A stretch of 64,000 bases of DNA from Ignatzschineria sp. RMDPL8A (GTDB lineage Bacteria > Pseudomonadota > Gammaproteobacteria > Cardiobacteriales > Wohlfahrtiimonadaceae): NCBI RefSeq assembly GCF_029815055.1, contig NZ_JAPPWA010000002.1, forward strand, positions 1,426,001-1,490,000, read 5' to 3'. Of the stretch, positions 62,777 to 64,000 are shown piece after piece. Both the position numbers and the translations under genes were made by a program. Position 1 is the stretch's first letter, and the number at the start of each line of letters is the position of its first letter. The notes below the pieces were generated by a model, which had not been told where the DNA came from, did not search any database, and worked only from the letters and a program-made list of their open reading frames with translations.

Positions 62777-63721
62777 ATGATTGATCAAAAATATATAGAA
62801 ATTGTTCGAGAAACGGTTGACGCACAAGTTGAGACATTGTCGAGATGGAAAGAAAAATTAAATGGTGAAGTTGTTCATGCAATCAATACCATTTTAGCGT
62901 GCGAAGGACGCGTAATCATCTCGGGAGTTGGAAAATCAGGTTTAATTGGTAAAAAAATTGTTGCAACGCTCGCATCTACTGGTACCCCCAGTTTTTTTAT
63001 TCATCCAACAGAAGCATTCCATGGGGATTTAGGGATGATTAAATCATCCGATGTGTTAATTCTCATCTCTTATAGCGGTGAAACGGATGAGGTTAATAAA
63101 TTAATTCCTAGCTTAAAAAGCTTTGGTAATAAAATCATTGCAATTACAGGGAAAGCAGAATCTACACTAGCGATCCATTCAGATGTTTTTTTAGATATCG
63201 GTGTTGAAAGAGAAATTTGCCCTAATAATCTAGCACCAACATCCTCTACATTAGTTACTCTTGCATTAGGGGATGCTTTGGCAGTGGCTTTAATGAAAGC
63301 CAGAGATTTTAAACCAGAAGACTTTGCTAAATTTCATCCTGGTGGAAGTCTTGGACGAAAATTATTATGTAAAGTCGAGGATGAAATGCAAAGTGAGGTA
63401 TTACCATTTGTATTGCCTCAAGATACATTATCTAAGTGTCTATTAAAAATGACGGCCTCTAAAGCAGGTGTGGCTCTTGTAGGGAAGACTGAGCACCTTC
63501 AAGGGATTATTACCGATGGTGATATTCGCAGAGCCTTATTATCTAATAATATGGATACCTCATTGGAGGCTCAAGAAATTATGACTAAGGCGCCACATAC
63601 AATTTCTAAAAATGAGTATCTAGTAAAAGCGGAAGAATATCTTAAAAACAATAAAATTCATACGCTAGTTGTATTAGATGAAGATAATCATGTCGTTGGA
63701 CTATTTGAACAATCAATTTAA
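62777..63721 (+). CDS. kpsF: arabinose-5-phosphate isomerase
   Basis: 314 residues from ATG 62777 (GTG 62771 and TTG 62768 are alternatives). SIS domain (about 30-180): GRVIISGVGKSGLIGKKIVATLASTGTPSFFIHP, LILISYSGETDEV, LAPTSSTLVTLALGDALAVAL. Two CBS domains at about 200-314. It converts ribulose-5-P to arabinose-5-P, the first Kdo precursor. Its place in the capsule locus rather than with lptC indicates KpsF, not KdsD. 12 bp before kdsA. Confidence 0.92.
   Translation: MIDQKYIEIVRETVDAQVETLSRWKEKLNGEVVHAINTILACEGRVIISGVGKSGLIGKKIVATLASTGTPSFFIHPTEAFHGDLGMIKSSDVLILISYSGETDEVNKLIPSLKSFGNKIIAITGKAESTLAIHSDVFLDIGVEREICPNNLAPTSSTLVTLALGDALAVALMKARDFKPEDFAKFHPGGSLGRKLLCKVEDEMQSEVLPFVLPQDTLSKCLLKMTASKAGVALVGKTEHLQGIITDGDIRRALLSNNMDTSLEAQEIMTKAPHTISKNEYLVKAEEYLKNNKIHTLVVLDEDNHVVGLFEQSI

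Positions 63722-64000
<279 letters not shown>

Overview
The window is a chromosomal segment of a gammaproteobacterium of moderately low GC. The proteins (DnaE, AlaS, SecA, AcnA, RibBA, KpsMT) look gammaproteobacterial but are clearly not those of E. coli. A Cardiobacteriales-type organism such as Ignatzschineria would fit, but that is an inference from general protein character and could not be tested. I saw no tRNA, rRNA, CRISPR array, transposase or phage gene.

Layout. 1-7.3 kb: envelope and housekeeping genes on the minus strand (signal-peptide protein, MFS exporter, sulfatase-fold membrane transferase, dnaE). 7.3-14.1 kb: a small redox-type protein and a methionine-type ABC operon on the minus strand (metN, metI, an acyl-CoA-dehydrogenase-fold oxidoreductase, two MetQ-like lipoproteins). 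A 38-codon leader ORF very rich in Met and Cys codons precedes metN and overlaps its start. 14.5-18.1 kb: gdhA, yjdM, a ClsC-like phospholipase D protein. 18.1-23.6 kb: a scrap yard of displaced CdiA C-terminal toxin/immunity modules with no cdiB and no intact cdiA, bounded by a 47-bp direct repeat. 23.6-32.4 kb: alaS, leuDC, proB, secA. 32.5-36.8 kb: poorly characterised genes. 36.9-40.8 kb: an FMN riboswitch and ribD-ribE-ribBA-ribH. 40.9-52.9 kb: acnA, a lipoprotein, a paired SMR exporter, tsdA behind a perfect FNR-type box, an AT-rich HEPN-like orphan, a choloylglycine-hydrolase family enzyme, a protoglobin, a GIDE-like membrane protein, chrA and a hemolysin III homologue. 52.9-57.3 kb: a second sulfur-type cluster (2-oxoglutarate/Fe oxygenase, two more MetQ-like lipoproteins, zinc alcohol dehydrogenase). 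Two near-identical RNA elements in it look like SAM-II/SAM-V-type pseudoknots. 57.5-64 kb: a group-2-type (ABC transporter dependent) capsule export locus kpsS-E-D-M-T-F-kdsA, cut by the window end.

The unifying theme of the accessory part is sulfur. Four divergent MetQ-like binding proteins are paired with oxidoreductases. One operon carries a Met/Cys leader peptide and the other carries SAM-riboswitch-like elements with a promoter immediately upstream (one also with a terminator). tsdA adds thiosulfate/tetrathionate chemistry. My reading, as inference, is that this organism scavenges organosulfur compounds under two different cis-acting RNA controls. These two RNA elements are the most novel content of the window.
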